This document shows, piece after piece, positions 24,358-32,136 of a DNA stretch of 64,000 bases. The translations under genes were made by a program, and so were the position numbers. Numbering within the stretch: position 1 is the stretch's first letter; every line of letters begins with the position of its first letter. Source of the DNA: Pseudomonas sp. ICMP 561 (GTDB lineage: Bacteria > Pseudomonadota > Gammaproteobacteria > Pseudomonadales > Pseudomonadaceae). The stretch spans positions 1 to 64,000 of the forward strand of contig NZ_LKBT01000034.1 of the NCBI RefSeq assembly GCF_002699985.1, written 5' to 3'. The notes beneath the pieces are model-generated. The model ran no database searches. It was given only the letters and a program-made list of their open reading frames with translations, and was not told the origin of the DNA.

Positions 24358-24886
24358 ATAAAGTCCCGGAGAAAAAACCCGGTTTATAGAGGCGCAATGC
24401 ACCTAACGTATTGTGGGCTGCTAAACCCGTTCGCTGTTTTCAGCGACTCGCGAAGGGTAGCTTCGTGAGAATACGGGATCAACCCAGGCAAGGCTCAGGT
24501 GCGGATAAAACGAAAAATCGAGACGCATCCTACAGATTTTTCTGAAGATTTCGACTCCACCTGTCGAAGTCGACAATTTCAGAATCTGAGAATCGACCTC
24601 ATAGAAACGCTAACCATGTGGTGGCGCACGATGAATTCAGTAACGAAAGAATGTATTTATTTTTGCAGAACCATCAAGGCATAGTTGTTTTCCACTACGA
24701 GCAACGCTAATCTCGCTAGCAGATTGCCATCACAATTTACAGGAAGAGAGTTTCAATCCTAGAAAATAGCTATGGTTCTTATCATGCACTTGGAGTGACT
24801 CGCTTACGCAGGCAGATCGCATGATATAGCTTCAGTGTGACATGTATATTAGCTGCGCCACTAATTACTTAAAAAGGAAGAGCGCC
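24358..24886. other. Non-coding region upstream of the SEFIR gene
   Basis: The left part (to ~24480) probably belongs to the transcript leader of the DUF6124 gene. A hairpin-rich stretch lies at 24540-24584: TTCTGAA pairs with TTCAGAA outside TTCGAC/GTCGAA. An extended -10 (TGATATAGC, 24822-24830) preceded by GGCAGATCGC may drive the SEFIR gene. A 61-codon open frame at 24499-24684 has no supporting features and is not called. Confidence 0.4.
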
Positions 24887-26317
24887 ATGGAAGAGCCCAA
24901 AGTTTTTATCTCATATAGCTGGACAGACCAACGCCACAAGGAAATTGTTAAGCGCTGGGCAGACAGACTGATAGCGGATGGAGTTGATGTCACTCTAGAC
25001 ATATACGACTTGAAGGAAGGCGATGACAAATTCCACTTCATGGAAAGCATGGTTACTGATACTACTGTCACCCATGTTTTAGTTGTTTGTGATCGTACAT
25101 ATGCTGAGAAAGCTAATTCTCGGAAAGCTGGAGTAGGAACAGAGTCTCAAATTATATCTGGCGAAATATATGCAAAAGTAAAGCAGTCCAAATTTATACC
25201 AATAGTTTGCGAATTCGATGATAACGATGAACCAACTTTACCGGTATTCATGAAATCAAGAATATGGATTAATTTTTCTAGCCCTGAAGCAGAAAATGAA
25301 AATTGGGAGCAGTTATTAAGATTGCTATATGGTAAACCCCAACATACCAAGCCTATCAAGGGTAAAGCCCCTGTCTACATTACAACCGACGCGCCAGCCC
25401 CTACAAGCGAAGCTTCAGCAAAATTCAACTCATTAAAACAGGCAATATTACAAGACAAGAAAAATATCGCTTACTACCGTCGCGATTTCATCGACTCCTG
25501 CATTGGCTACGCTGACAAACTGAGAGTAAGGGTTAGGCCCGATGTTGAATCTTGGGGAGAGAAAATTTTAGAGGACTGTACCAAATTAAAAGCAATTAGG
25601 AACCATCTATGTGACTGGATTCTACTTGAAAGCGAGACAACGGGAGGTGGAGAGTTTTCCGAAGCAGTTTTGGAGGCACTTGAAAAACTGCTGGAGCTAA
25701 AGTCTCGCCCTTCCGAGGTGAACTCATGGAATGACACATGGTTTGAAGCTCATGCCGTGTTCGTATACGAAGTATTTTTATACATAATAGCCGCCCTCTT
25801 AAAAACCGGATCTTATAAAGTTTTACATGAGGTATATTCATCTCATTACCTGCTACCTACAACAGATCAATATGGAAATAAAAAATTCAACTCTTTCGAT
25901 TGCTTCTACGGATATTCTGGCGAACTACAATCAGTTTTAGCACCTCCAGGTAAAAAACTTCATTCGCCAGCAGCAGAGCTCATAAAACGTCAAGCCGAAA
26001 GACCAGATTTGCCATTTACCGAGATTATGCAGGCGGAGCTTCTAACTTTACTTATGACGTTTATAATGCCTAATACACGTTGGTATCCTCAGACATTGCT
26101 CTACGCTACGTACGGCGCTAGCTACCCATTTTTTGTTAAAGCGACACAGCATAAAAACTTCACAAAACTATCTGCTATAACCGCAATTAAAACGGCTGAC
26201 GATTTGAGAGCAAAGGTAAAGGAAGGCCATGCAAGGTTAGGGGTAAGCCAATGGCATGACTTTTTCGAAAGGAATTTCTGGTCTTCCATGAACTTGGACA
26301 ATCTTGACACCCTGTAA
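24887..26317 (+). CDS. SEFIR-domain protein, putative anti-phage effector
   Basis: A 476-residue protein with an N-terminal SEFIR (TIR-like) domain, residues ~4-150: KVFISYSWTD, WADRLIADGVDVTLDIYDLK, EGDDKFHFMES, VLVVCDRTYAEKANSRKAGV, then GTESQIISGEIYA. The rest (~185-476) is helical, without transmembrane segments, and unknown to me. Single-gene SEFIR systems are reported to protect bacteria against phages by depleting NAD. I start at ATG 24887 with AGGAAG six bases upstream, not at 24842 (MYISCATN), which has no ribosome site. Strongly AT-rich; it fills the second tandem unit next to the retron unit. Confidence 0.8.
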   Translation: MEEPKVFISYSWTDQRHKEIVKRWADRLIADGVDVTLDIYDLKEGDDKFHFMESMVTDTTVTHVLVVCDRTYAEKANSRKAGVGTESQIISGEIYAKVKQSKFIPIVCEFDDNDEPTLPVFMKSRIWINFSSPEAENENWEQLLRLLYGKPQHTKPIKGKAPVYITTDAPAPTSEASAKFNSLKQAILQDKKNIAYYRRDFIDSCIGYADKLRVRVRPDVESWGEKILEDCTKLKAIRNHLCDWILLESETTGGGEFSEAVLEALEKLLELKSRPSEVNSWNDTWFEAHAVFVYEVFLYIIAALLKTGSYKVLHEVYSSHYLLPTTDQYGNKKFNSFDCFYGYSGELQSVLAPPGKKLHSPAAELIKRQAERPDLPFTEIMQAELLTLLMTFIMPNTRWYPQTLLYATYGASYPFFVKATQHKNFTKLSAITAIKTADDLRAKVKEGHARLGVSQWHDFFERNFWSSMNLDNLDTL

Positions 26318-26353
26318 ATCAAATAGAAAGAGAATAGCTCGAAGTCTTATAAC

Positions 26354-26422
26354 GAATATCGGCGACGTGGTTCATTACCGATATTCTGTTTACCCGGCTT
26401 TTTAATTAGTCAAAAGCCGGGA
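26354..26422. terminator. Two stem-loops between the SEFIR and coiled-coil genes
   Basis: GAATATCGG/CCGATATTC (26354-26362 with 26378-26386) and CCCGGCTTTT/AAAAGCCGGG (26393-26402 with 26412-26421) lie between convergent genes. The second is a good bidirectional terminator; the first is a perfect 9-bp stem followed by TGTTT. Confidence 0.7.
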
Positions 26423-26445
26423 CAGCCTTCAATCAACAGACTAAA

Positions 26446-26991
26446 TTATTTAACCTTACTACTCAAACTACTCACCAAACTCTCCAACCTCCCCACGCTA
26501 CTGCGCAAGTTAGTAATGTCCTGCTGGAGGCTGCTGATCTCGCTGGAGCTTGAGGTGCTGTTCGAACCCGAGTTGCGCTGGAGGTCGGCTAGCTGGCTTT
26601 GGAGTTTGCTGATGGTGCGGCTTTGCTCGTCCATCTTGCTCTTGAGGTCGGCTACATCGGCGGTGCTGGGTTGGGTGGTGGTGCCGTTGTTGCGTTTTAG
26701 CTCTTCGATCAAACGGCTTTGGGCTTTTACGGTTTCCTTGAGGGCGTTCAGCTCGCTGGCGTTCTGGCGGGAGTCTTCCTGCAGTTGCTGCACGCTGATC
26801 AAGGCTGACTCAAGGTCGCGCGAAGAATCGACGTCCGCGGACTCAGTGCGGCTGGCAACGGTGCTGCTTTGGGGGGCCGCGGCATTGGCGCTTGCATCGC
26901 CGGCGGCATGAGCCGGTGAGACAGCGAGGACACCGATCAACAATGCTGCGAACGAAAGGGAGGAATTCAAGAAAGCGGACTTACTAGTCAT
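26446..26991 (-). CDS. Exported coiled-coil protein
   Basis: A 181-residue protein with a signal peptide (SAFLNSSLSFAALLIGVLAV, cleaved near AHA) and a long heptad-rich body (DLESALISVQQLQEDSRQNA, ALKETVKAQSRLIEELKRNN, DLRSKM-like DLKSKMDEQSRTISKLQSQL, and a Ser-rich then Leu-rich end SSVGRLESLVSSLSSKVK). Probably a periplasmic or surface coiled-coil structural protein. ATG 26991 replaces an upstream TTG at 27006. A broken copy lies at 23304-23697. Confidence 0.75.
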   Translation of the reverse strand: MTSKSAFLNSSLSFAALLIGVLAVSPAHAAGDASANAAAPQSSTVASRTESADVDSSRDLESALISVQQLQEDSRQNASELNALKETVKAQSRLIEELKRNNGTTTQPSTADVADLKSKMDEQSRTISKLQSQLADLQRNSGSNSTSSSSEISSLQQDITNLRSSVGRLESLVSSLSSKVK

Positions 26992-27225
26992 CACTAGGTT
27001 TTCCAAAAGAGGTGCAAATTTGGCACAGCGCTAAGACCGGTATTTGGGGCTCAAGTTCTCGGCGCTGACGCTCTGGGACAAACCTGGTAACGCATTAACG
27101 GGCCTGTTCGGGCAGATACTATGCCATCCGGCAGACGTTCACACGTCGTCACTTCCTGATACTCGGACTTCCTTGACGCAGCCCGCAGCGGCTGGTCGTT
27201 GTTCGAATGAATAGTGGAGTGATGT

Positions 27226-27921
27226 ATGCGCAGATTGACCCTTCTCGGCACGCCGGTGCTGATATTCACCCTGGCAGCGTCCACGGCCCAAGCCTATGAG
27301 GCCGGGGATATTATTGTTCGGGCCGGTGCAGTGACGGTCGACCCGCGAGAAAGCAGTTCCAGCGTGCGTGTGGACCGTGGAGGTCTGGCGGGTACGGATC
27401 TGGGCGGTAAAGCGGGCATGAACAGCGATACCCAGTTGGGTCTGAACTTCGCTTATATGATCACCAATCATTTGGGTATCGAACTGCTGGCGGCGACGCC
27501 GTTTGAACATGACGTGACGATCAAAGGCACTTCCGGTGGCATTGCGGACGGCAAGCTTGGCTCACTCAAGCATCTGCCGCCGACGCTGAGCCTGATTTAC
27601 TACCCGCTGGACAATAAGTCAGCCTTTCAACCCTATGTGGGCGCCGGGATCAACTACACCTGGATCTACGACGAGAGTGTAGGCAGCAGCGCGAGTGCTG
27701 CCGGGTTCGATAACTTTCACGCCAGCAACTCATGGGGTTGGGCAGCGCAAGTCGGCGCGGACTACATGCTCACTGATCGCCTGATGATCAATGCGCAGAT
27801 GCGTTACATCGATATCGAAACCGACGCTTATGTCAGCAACACCAACCTTGGGGTCCGGGCGAAGGTGAATGTCGACGTGGATCCGTTCGTTTACATGGTG
27901 GGGCTTGGCTACAAGTTCTGA
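27226..27921 (+). CDS. OmpW family outer-membrane protein
   Basis: A 231-residue outer-membrane beta-barrel with signal peptide (LLGTPVLIFTLAASTAQA) and the OmpW pattern: EAGDIIVRAGAVTVDPRESS, LGLNFAYMITNHLGIELLAA, TLSLIYYPLDNKSAFQPYVG AGINYTW, and an aromatic C-terminal residue (LGYKF) recognised by the Bam machinery. OmpW-type eight-stranded barrels pass small hydrophobic molecules. A terminator follows 36 bp after the stop. Confidence 0.92.
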   Translation: MRRLTLLGTPVLIFTLAASTAQAYEAGDIIVRAGAVTVDPRESSSSVRVDRGGLAGTDLGGKAGMNSDTQLGLNFAYMITNHLGIELLAATPFEHDVTIKGTSGGIADGKLGSLKHLPPTLSLIYYPLDNKSAFQPYVGAGINYTWIYDESVGSSASAAGFDNFHASNSWGWAAQVGADYMLTDRLMINAQMRYIDIETDAYVSNTNLGVRAKVNVDVDPFVYMVGLGYKF

Positions 27922-27957
27922 GACGGCAGACAGCGCGTGGCATGAATGACAACACAA

Positions 27958-27999
27958 CAAAAAACGGGCACCCAATGCATGTTGGTGTGCCCGTTTTTT
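27958..27999 (+). terminator. Rho-independent terminator of ompW
   Basis: AAAAACGGGCACCCAA (27959-27974) pairs with TTGGTGTGCCCGTTTTTT (27982-27999) with a small bulge; A and T tracts on each side could serve both strands. Confidence 0.88.
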
Positions 28000-28035
28000 C
28001 ACTGCTCGCCTCCCGCGAAGGCGTACAGCCGATGA

Positions 28036-28311
28036 CTAGGGGTTGACGCTGTCTTTCAGGAATTTACCCGGCTTGAAGGCGACCGTGTTGCTGGCCTTGA
28101 TCTTCACCGGCTCGCCGGTTTGTGGATTTTTGCCAGTGCGGGCACCGCGATGGCGTTGCAGGAAGGTGCCGAAGCCGACCAGGGTGACGCTGTCTTTGCG
28201 ATGCAGTGCACCGGTAATTTCTTCCAGTACGGCATTGAGAACGCGATTGGCTTGCTCTTTGGTCAAGTCCGCCTTTTCAGCAATGGCGGCCGCTAGTTCT
28301 GGTTTACGCAT
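28036..28311 (-). CDS. HU family nucleoid-associated protein
   Basis: A 91-residue HU-type DNA-bending protein (MRKPELAAAIAEKADLTKEQ ... VTLVGFGTFLQRHRGARTGK NPQTGEPVKIKAS ... VAFKPGKFLKDSV). The beta-arm RTGKNPQTGE with its conserved Pro is intact. ATG 28311 has AGAGG upstream; a longer frame to 28359 adds a non-conserved N-terminus. It precedes the rubredoxin reductase gene as PA5348 precedes PA5349 in P. aeruginosa, and corresponds to one of the several HU paralogues of pseudomonads. Confidence 0.92.
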   Translation of the reverse strand: MRKPELAAAIAEKADLTKEQANRVLNAVLEEITGALHRKDSVTLVGFGTFLQRHRGARTGKNPQTGEPVKIKASNTVAFKPGKFLKDSVNP

Positions 28312-28500
28312 ATGAAGCCTCTTATACGGATTTTTGTTTTTATGTCCCGCGCCGCTCATGCAGAACGGTAGTCAGGTGACGCAACGGCTCTACGTTGCGG
28401 CAGACGGGAATGAGGATGGCATGCTGTTCTGGCGGACGCCAGTGGACGAATGGCCTATATAGGGCCAAAAATGTGGCTTATCCGACAGAACGGCCAGTAT

Positions 28501-29649
28501 TTATGCCAACAGTGCGGGAAGCGCCTTATTCAGAGCGAGTTTTTCCATCACGGCGGCTCCGGTCAGCGCGTAGCCCAAGAGGTTGCCAGCAGAGTCGTGG
28601 CACAGAGCCTTGATGTCAGCGCCCTCGCCCTCAACGCTCCAGATAGCTTCTATGCCACGGGGCGGCGGCGACACAACGAGGGGGCATACCGGGGTTTTTA
28701 CGGTAATCGGCATAGGGCCGTATTTAACAGCGGTCGTTGTGCCCGTAAGGGTTTGGGCCAAGGCGCGGGCGCAGCTCATCAGCGGCATGACGTACAGCAA
28801 ATTCAAACCGTCGACTTCGGCACAGTCGCCTAGCGCATAGATATTGGCATGGGAGGTTTTCAGCTCCCGGTCCACGATGATGCCGCGACCAATCTGCAGG
28901 CCTGCCGCCGCAGCGAGATCGACTCGTGGGCGCAAGCCGATGGCGGACACCACCACATCGCACTGAATGACTTGCCCATCGGACAGGTGCGCTTCAAGTC
29001 CATCAGCACTGCGTTGCAAGCGTGTCATCAGCGGCCCGAGGTGAAAACGCGCGCCGAGGCTTTCGAGACCTGCACGCACCGCAGCTGCGGCGGCAGGAGG
29101 CAGCAAGGTCGGCATCACTTGCTCGCAAGGCGCCACCAGGTCAACTTCGTAGCCACCCAGAATCAGGTCATTGGCGAACTCGCAGCCGATAAGACCGGCG
29201 CCGAGAATCAGTACCCGACGTTTACCCGCTGCTGCCGCGCGAAAACGGGCGTAATCCTCAAGGTCATTGATCGGGAATACGGCGTCGCTGGCATCACCCT
29301 CAACGGGTACCCGAATGGTTTCGGCACCCCAGGCGAGGATCAGGTCGCGGTAGTAAACCGCCTCCTCGCCAATCCACAGGCGTTTGTGCCCTGGATCGAT
29401 GCCGCTGATACGGGAGTGCGTTCGCACTTCGGCCTTGAGTTGGTCGGCCATCGCGCCGGGTTCAGCCATGCTCAGGCCATCGGCTTCCTTGTTCTTGCCA
29501 AAGCCGGTGGAGAGCATCGGTTTGGAGTAGGAGCGTCCGTCATCAGCGGTGATCAGCAGCAGCGGCGTTTCGCCATCGAGCTTGCGAAATTCCCGAGCGA
29601 GGTTGTAGCCCGCCAGGCCAGTGCCAACAATCACAACAGGTGCGTTCAT
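28501..29649 (-). CDS. rubB: Rubredoxin-NAD(+) reductase
   Basis: A 382-residue FAD flavoprotein that passes electrons from NADH to rubredoxin. The FAD motif is VVIVGTGLAGYNLAREFRKL at the N-terminus, the NADH motif is VLILGAGLIGCEFANDLILG in the middle, and the FAD ribityl motif ANIYALGDCAEVDG lies towards the C-terminus. It sits 33 bp downstream of the rubredoxin gene on the same strand and forms an operon with it. In alkane degraders the pair feeds AlkB; no AlkB is nearby, so here it more likely serves oxidative-stress or other reactions. Called alkT in some genomes. Confidence 0.93.
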   Translation of the reverse strand: MNAPVVIVGTGLAGYNLAREFRKLDGETPLLLITADDGRSYSKPMLSTGFGKNKEADGLSMAEPGAMADQLKAEVRTHSRISGIDPGHKRLWIGEEAVYYRDLILAWGAETIRVPVEGDASDAVFPINDLEDYARFRAAAAGKRRVLILGAGLIGCEFANDLILGGYEVDLVAPCEQVMPTLLPPAAAAAVRAGLESLGARFHLGPLMTRLQRSADGLEAHLSDGQVIQCDVVVSAIGLRPRVDLAAAAGLQIGRGIIVDRELKTSHANIYALGDCAEVDGLNLLYVMPLMSCARALAQTLTGTTTAVKYGPMPITVKTPVCPLVVSPPPRGIEAIWSVEGEGADIKALCHDSAGNLLGYALTGAAVMEKLALNKALPALLA

Positions 29650-29682
29650 ACGTACTTCCAGACCAGAGATTAAAAAACCGGA

Positions 29683-29850
29683 TCAGCCGATTTCGATCAT
29701 TTCGAAATCCATTTTGCCTACGCCGCAGTCCGGGCATAGCCAGTCTTCGGGAACATCCTGCCATAGAGTGCCCGGCGCAATGCCGTCATCCGGCCAGCCG
29801 TCGGCTTCGTTGTAGATCAGGCCACAGACAATGCATTGCCACTTTTTCAT
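29683..29850 (-). CDS. rubA: Rubredoxin
   Basis: A 55-residue iron protein. The minus strand from ATG 29850 reads MKKWQCIVCGLIYNEADG, then WPDDGIAPGTLWQDVPEDW and LCPDCGVGKMDFEMIEIG before TGA. The two CxxC pairs (Cys6/Cys9 in CIVC and CPDC) that bind the single Fe are complete, as are the conserved Y-N-E-x-x-G and P-x-D-W-x-C-P segments. Its gene is followed by rubredoxin reductase, its electron donor. Confidence 0.95.
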   Translation of the reverse strand: MKKWQCIVCGLIYNEADGWPDDGIAPGTLWQDVPEDWLCPDCGVGKMDFEMIEIG

Positions 29851-30040
29851 CGTTATCTCTCATGTTTTCAGGCTAATTGGGGCGTACGTGGTCGTGAGGT
29901 GCCACGCTTGCGCCAAACTCAGGGCGTTTTGTACTGATCACGACGCTGACATGCAACCCCGGTGATCACTACAGGGCGTTACCGGTCGTCGGCCGGAGGG
30001 GGCAATCATGCTAAGCTCGCGGCCTCGATCAGCCTGAAAA

Positions 30041-30610
30041 ATGCTTGCCGTGACTGAGCAAAATCCCCCTTCCCTCGCCGTGAACTGGCTTGAGCGCGAG
30101 TCGCTTGAGGCCACCGCCGAACCGTTGGTTCAAGCATGGCTGTTTCATCGGGACTCATTGACCCGCCGTCTGACCGCATTGTCTTCCGACCATTTCAGTG
30201 TCACGCCGCTCGTCGAAGGCTGGCAAGCGCTGCGCGACGATGAGTGTGTTGCGCTGGATCTGCCTGAACAAAGCGTTGGCTGGGTGCGCGAGGTCTATTT
30301 GCGCGGGCATGGCGAGAAGTGGGTATTCGCCCGCAGCGTTGCCGCACGCAGCGCGCTACAGGAAAGCGGCCTGCACATGGATGAACTGGGCACGCGCTCG
30401 CTGGGCGAGTTGTTGTTCTGTGATCCGGAATTTGATCGCGGCTCGCTGCAGGTCTGTCGTTATCCAGCGGCATGGCTGCCCGTAGCAGATGCCGCCGAAG
30501 GCTTATGGGGACGACGCTCGTGCTTTAGCCGCGGCCCTCTGAAAATACTGGTAGCCGAAGTCTTCCTGCCGACGCTCTGGCAGACGATTCGCACCGTGGA
30601 GCATTGCTGA
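30041..30610 (+). CDS. ubiC: Chorismate pyruvate-lyase
   Basis: A 189-residue enzyme that converts chorismate to 4-hydroxybenzoate and pyruvate, the first step of ubiquinone ring synthesis. It shows WLFHRDSLTRRL, the product-binding VREVYLRGHGEKWVFARSVA block and LGELLFCDPEFDRG. The following gene, ubiA, starts on the last base of this stop codon, so the pathway's first two enzymes are coupled. ATG 30041 is used; GTG 30050 is a possible alternative. Confidence 0.93.
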   Translation: MLAVTEQNPPSLAVNWLERESLEATAEPLVQAWLFHRDSLTRRLTALSSDHFSVTPLVEGWQALRDDECVALDLPEQSVGWVREVYLRGHGEKWVFARSVAARSALQESGLHMDELGTRSLGELLFCDPEFDRGSLQVCRYPAAWLPVADAAEGLWGRRSCFSRGPLKILVAEVFLPTLWQTIRTVEHC

Positions 30611-31500
30611 TGTACCTGACGCTACTCAAATCCCTTAATCGCCTGAATCCGCGCATCTGGGACTTCATCCAGCTGATGCGTGTTGATAAGCCGATTGGTA
30701 TTTATCTATTACTGTGGCCGACGCTTTGGGCACTGTGGATTGCCGGCAAGGGTTCGCCGTCGCTGCTTAATATCGCGATTTTTGTGGTGGGTGTGTTCCT
30801 GATGCGTGCGGCGGGCTGCGTGATCAATGACTTCGCCGACCGCAAGGTCGATGGTCACGTCAAACGCACCGAACAGCGCCCGCTGGTCAGTGGCAAGGTC
30901 AGTTCAAAAGAAGCGTTGGTCCTGTTTGCAGTATTGGTGCTGGTGAGTTTCCTGCTGGTGCTGCTGACTAATCCGACAACCATCTGGCTGTCATTCGGCG
31001 GGCTGGCATTGGCAGCCTGTTATCCATTCATGAAGCGTTACACCTATTACCCGCAAGTGGTGCTGGGCGCGGCGTTTTCCTGGGGGATGCCGATGGCGTT
31101 CACCGCCGAAACCGGCAGTCTGCCCGCCGCCGCGTGGCTGCTGTACATCGCCAATCTGCTGTGGACGGTGGCTTACGACACTTATTACGCGATGGTCGAC
31201 CGGGAAGACGATCTGAAGATCGGGGTGAAATCCACTGCCGTGCTGTTTGGCGATGCTGACCGGATCATCATTCTGACGCTGCAAGGGTTGGCGCTGGGCT
31301 GCCTGCTGCTGGCCGGTGCGCGCTTTGAAATGGGGATGTTTTTCTACGTGGGTCTGCTGGTGGCAGCGGGATGTTTCGCCTGGGAATTCTGGTCAACCCG
31401 CAATCGCGACCGCGACGCCTGTTTCAAGGCGTTCTTGCATAACCATTGGGCTGGGCTGGCGATCTTTGTCGGGATTGTTGCGGATTACGCGTTGAATTAA
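30610..31500 (+). CDS. ubiA: 4-hydroxybenzoate polyprenyltransferase
   Basis: A 296-residue inner-membrane prenyltransferase with about eight helices. The two Asp-rich sites that bind Mg-polyprenyl diphosphate are visible as NDFADRKVD and DTYYAMVDREDDLKIG. It attaches the polyprenyl tail to 4-hydroxybenzoate in ubiquinone synthesis. ATG 30610 overlaps the ubiC stop by one base (TGATG); a TTG two codons upstream is unnecessary. Confidence 0.95.
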   Translation: MYLTLLKSLNRLNPRIWDFIQLMRVDKPIGIYLLLWPTLWALWIAGKGSPSLLNIAIFVVGVFLMRAAGCVINDFADRKVDGHVKRTEQRPLVSGKVSSKEALVLFAVLVLVSFLLVLLTNPTTIWLSFGGLALAACYPFMKRYTYYPQVVLGAAFSWGMPMAFTAETGSLPAAAWLLYIANLLWTVAYDTYYAMVDREDDLKIGVKSTAVLFGDADRIIILTLQGLALGCLLLAGARFEMGMFFYVGLLVAAGCFAWEFWSTRNRDRDACFKAFLHNHWAGLAIFVGIVADYALN

Positions 31501-31508
31501 CGCGAGGC

Positions 31509-31583
31509 CTGTAGGAGCTGCCGGAGGCTGCGAAGCAATGTTCCAATCACACCGCAATTCGCAGCCTTCGGCAGCTCCTACAG
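31509..31583. repeat. REPIN
   Basis: CTGTAGGAGCTGCCGGAGGC (31509) and its inverse GCCTTCGGCAGCTCCTACAG (to 31583) flank ~24 bp. This is a GTAGGAGCTGCCGnAGGCTGCGA subfamily, also found at 48407-48480. Confidence 0.88.
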
Positions 31584-31596
31584 AAAGTTCATCAGG

Positions 31597-31977
31597 TCAA
31601 GGTTTGACGATGTGCCAGGCGCCGCCTTTGCCATCGCCAGTGACGTCTCCGGCTTTCTTGTCATCCTTGTAGAGGTAAAGCGGCTTGCCGTCGTAGGCCC
31701 ATTGCAAGGTGCCGTCGCTGCGCTTGACCTGAGTCCACTTGCCGGTCGCTTTGGTATTGGCTTTAGCTGTCAGGGGCGGCCAGTTGATTGCGCATGTGTC
31801 GTTACACGCGGACTTGCCAACTGAGTCCTTATCGAAGGTATAGAGCGTTTTACCGCTGTGGTCGGTGAGGTAGCCGTTGTCCCCTGTCATGCCAGGTTCG
31901 GCAGCCATAACCAGACTGGAAGACGCGATTGCCGCAGCCGCTATCAAGCCCATGAATGTCGATGAAATCTTGAGCAT
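31597..31977 (-). CDS. COG4315-type secreted repeat protein
   Basis: A 126-residue exported protein with signal peptide (LIAAAAIASSSLVMAA) and two copies of the short lipoprotein-repeat motif: GYLTDHSGKTLYTFDKDS and GTLQWAYDGKPLYLYKDD, with Cys58 and Cys62 in SACNDTCAINWPPL. The family is of unknown function, common in the periplasm. It converges on nothing; the divergent phoB promoter lies 90 bp away. Confidence 0.85.
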   Translation of the reverse strand: MLKISSTFMGLIAAAAIASSSLVMAAEPGMTGDNGYLTDHSGKTLYTFDKDSVGKSACNDTCAINWPPLTAKANTKATGKWTQVKRSDGTLQWAYDGKPLYLYKDDKKAGDVTGDGKGGAWHIVKP

Positions 31978-32066
31978 CGGTAGATCCTTTTCTTATGTGG
32001 AAACCGTTGTCGGACAAGACTGCACATTAGTCCTTAAATAACATGGCATGCTAGCCCCTACCGTGA

Positions 32067-32084
32067 CTGTCACACGACTGCAAT
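32067..32084 (+). promoter_or_regulatory. Pho box upstream of phoB
   Basis: CTGTCAC-ACGA-CTGCAAT fits the 7-4-7 direct-repeat Pho box (consensus CTGTCAT-AAAA-CTGTCAT) at 13 of 18 positions, 53 bp before the phoB start codon. It implies autoactivation of phoBR under phosphate limitation. Confidence 0.6.
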
Positions 32085-32136
32085 AATTCCGTTATCTAAT
32101 GCGCCCCAAGACAGTTAAATGACAAGAGGTTCAAGC

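Noticed and set aside
24540..24584. Second retron-type ncRNA partnering with SEFIR
   Set aside because: There is a hairpin but no complementary RNA ends and no reverse transcriptase in this unit.
24499..24684. 61-codon frame upstream of the SEFIR gene
   Set aside because: It covers the nested hairpin, has no ribosome site, and gives no recognisable protein.
20968..26991. Integrative element or transposon carrying the retron and SEFIR genes
   Set aside because: No integrase, transposase, tRNA target or short target-site duplications were found; the duplicated flanks are parts of resident genes, which fits homologous recombination better.
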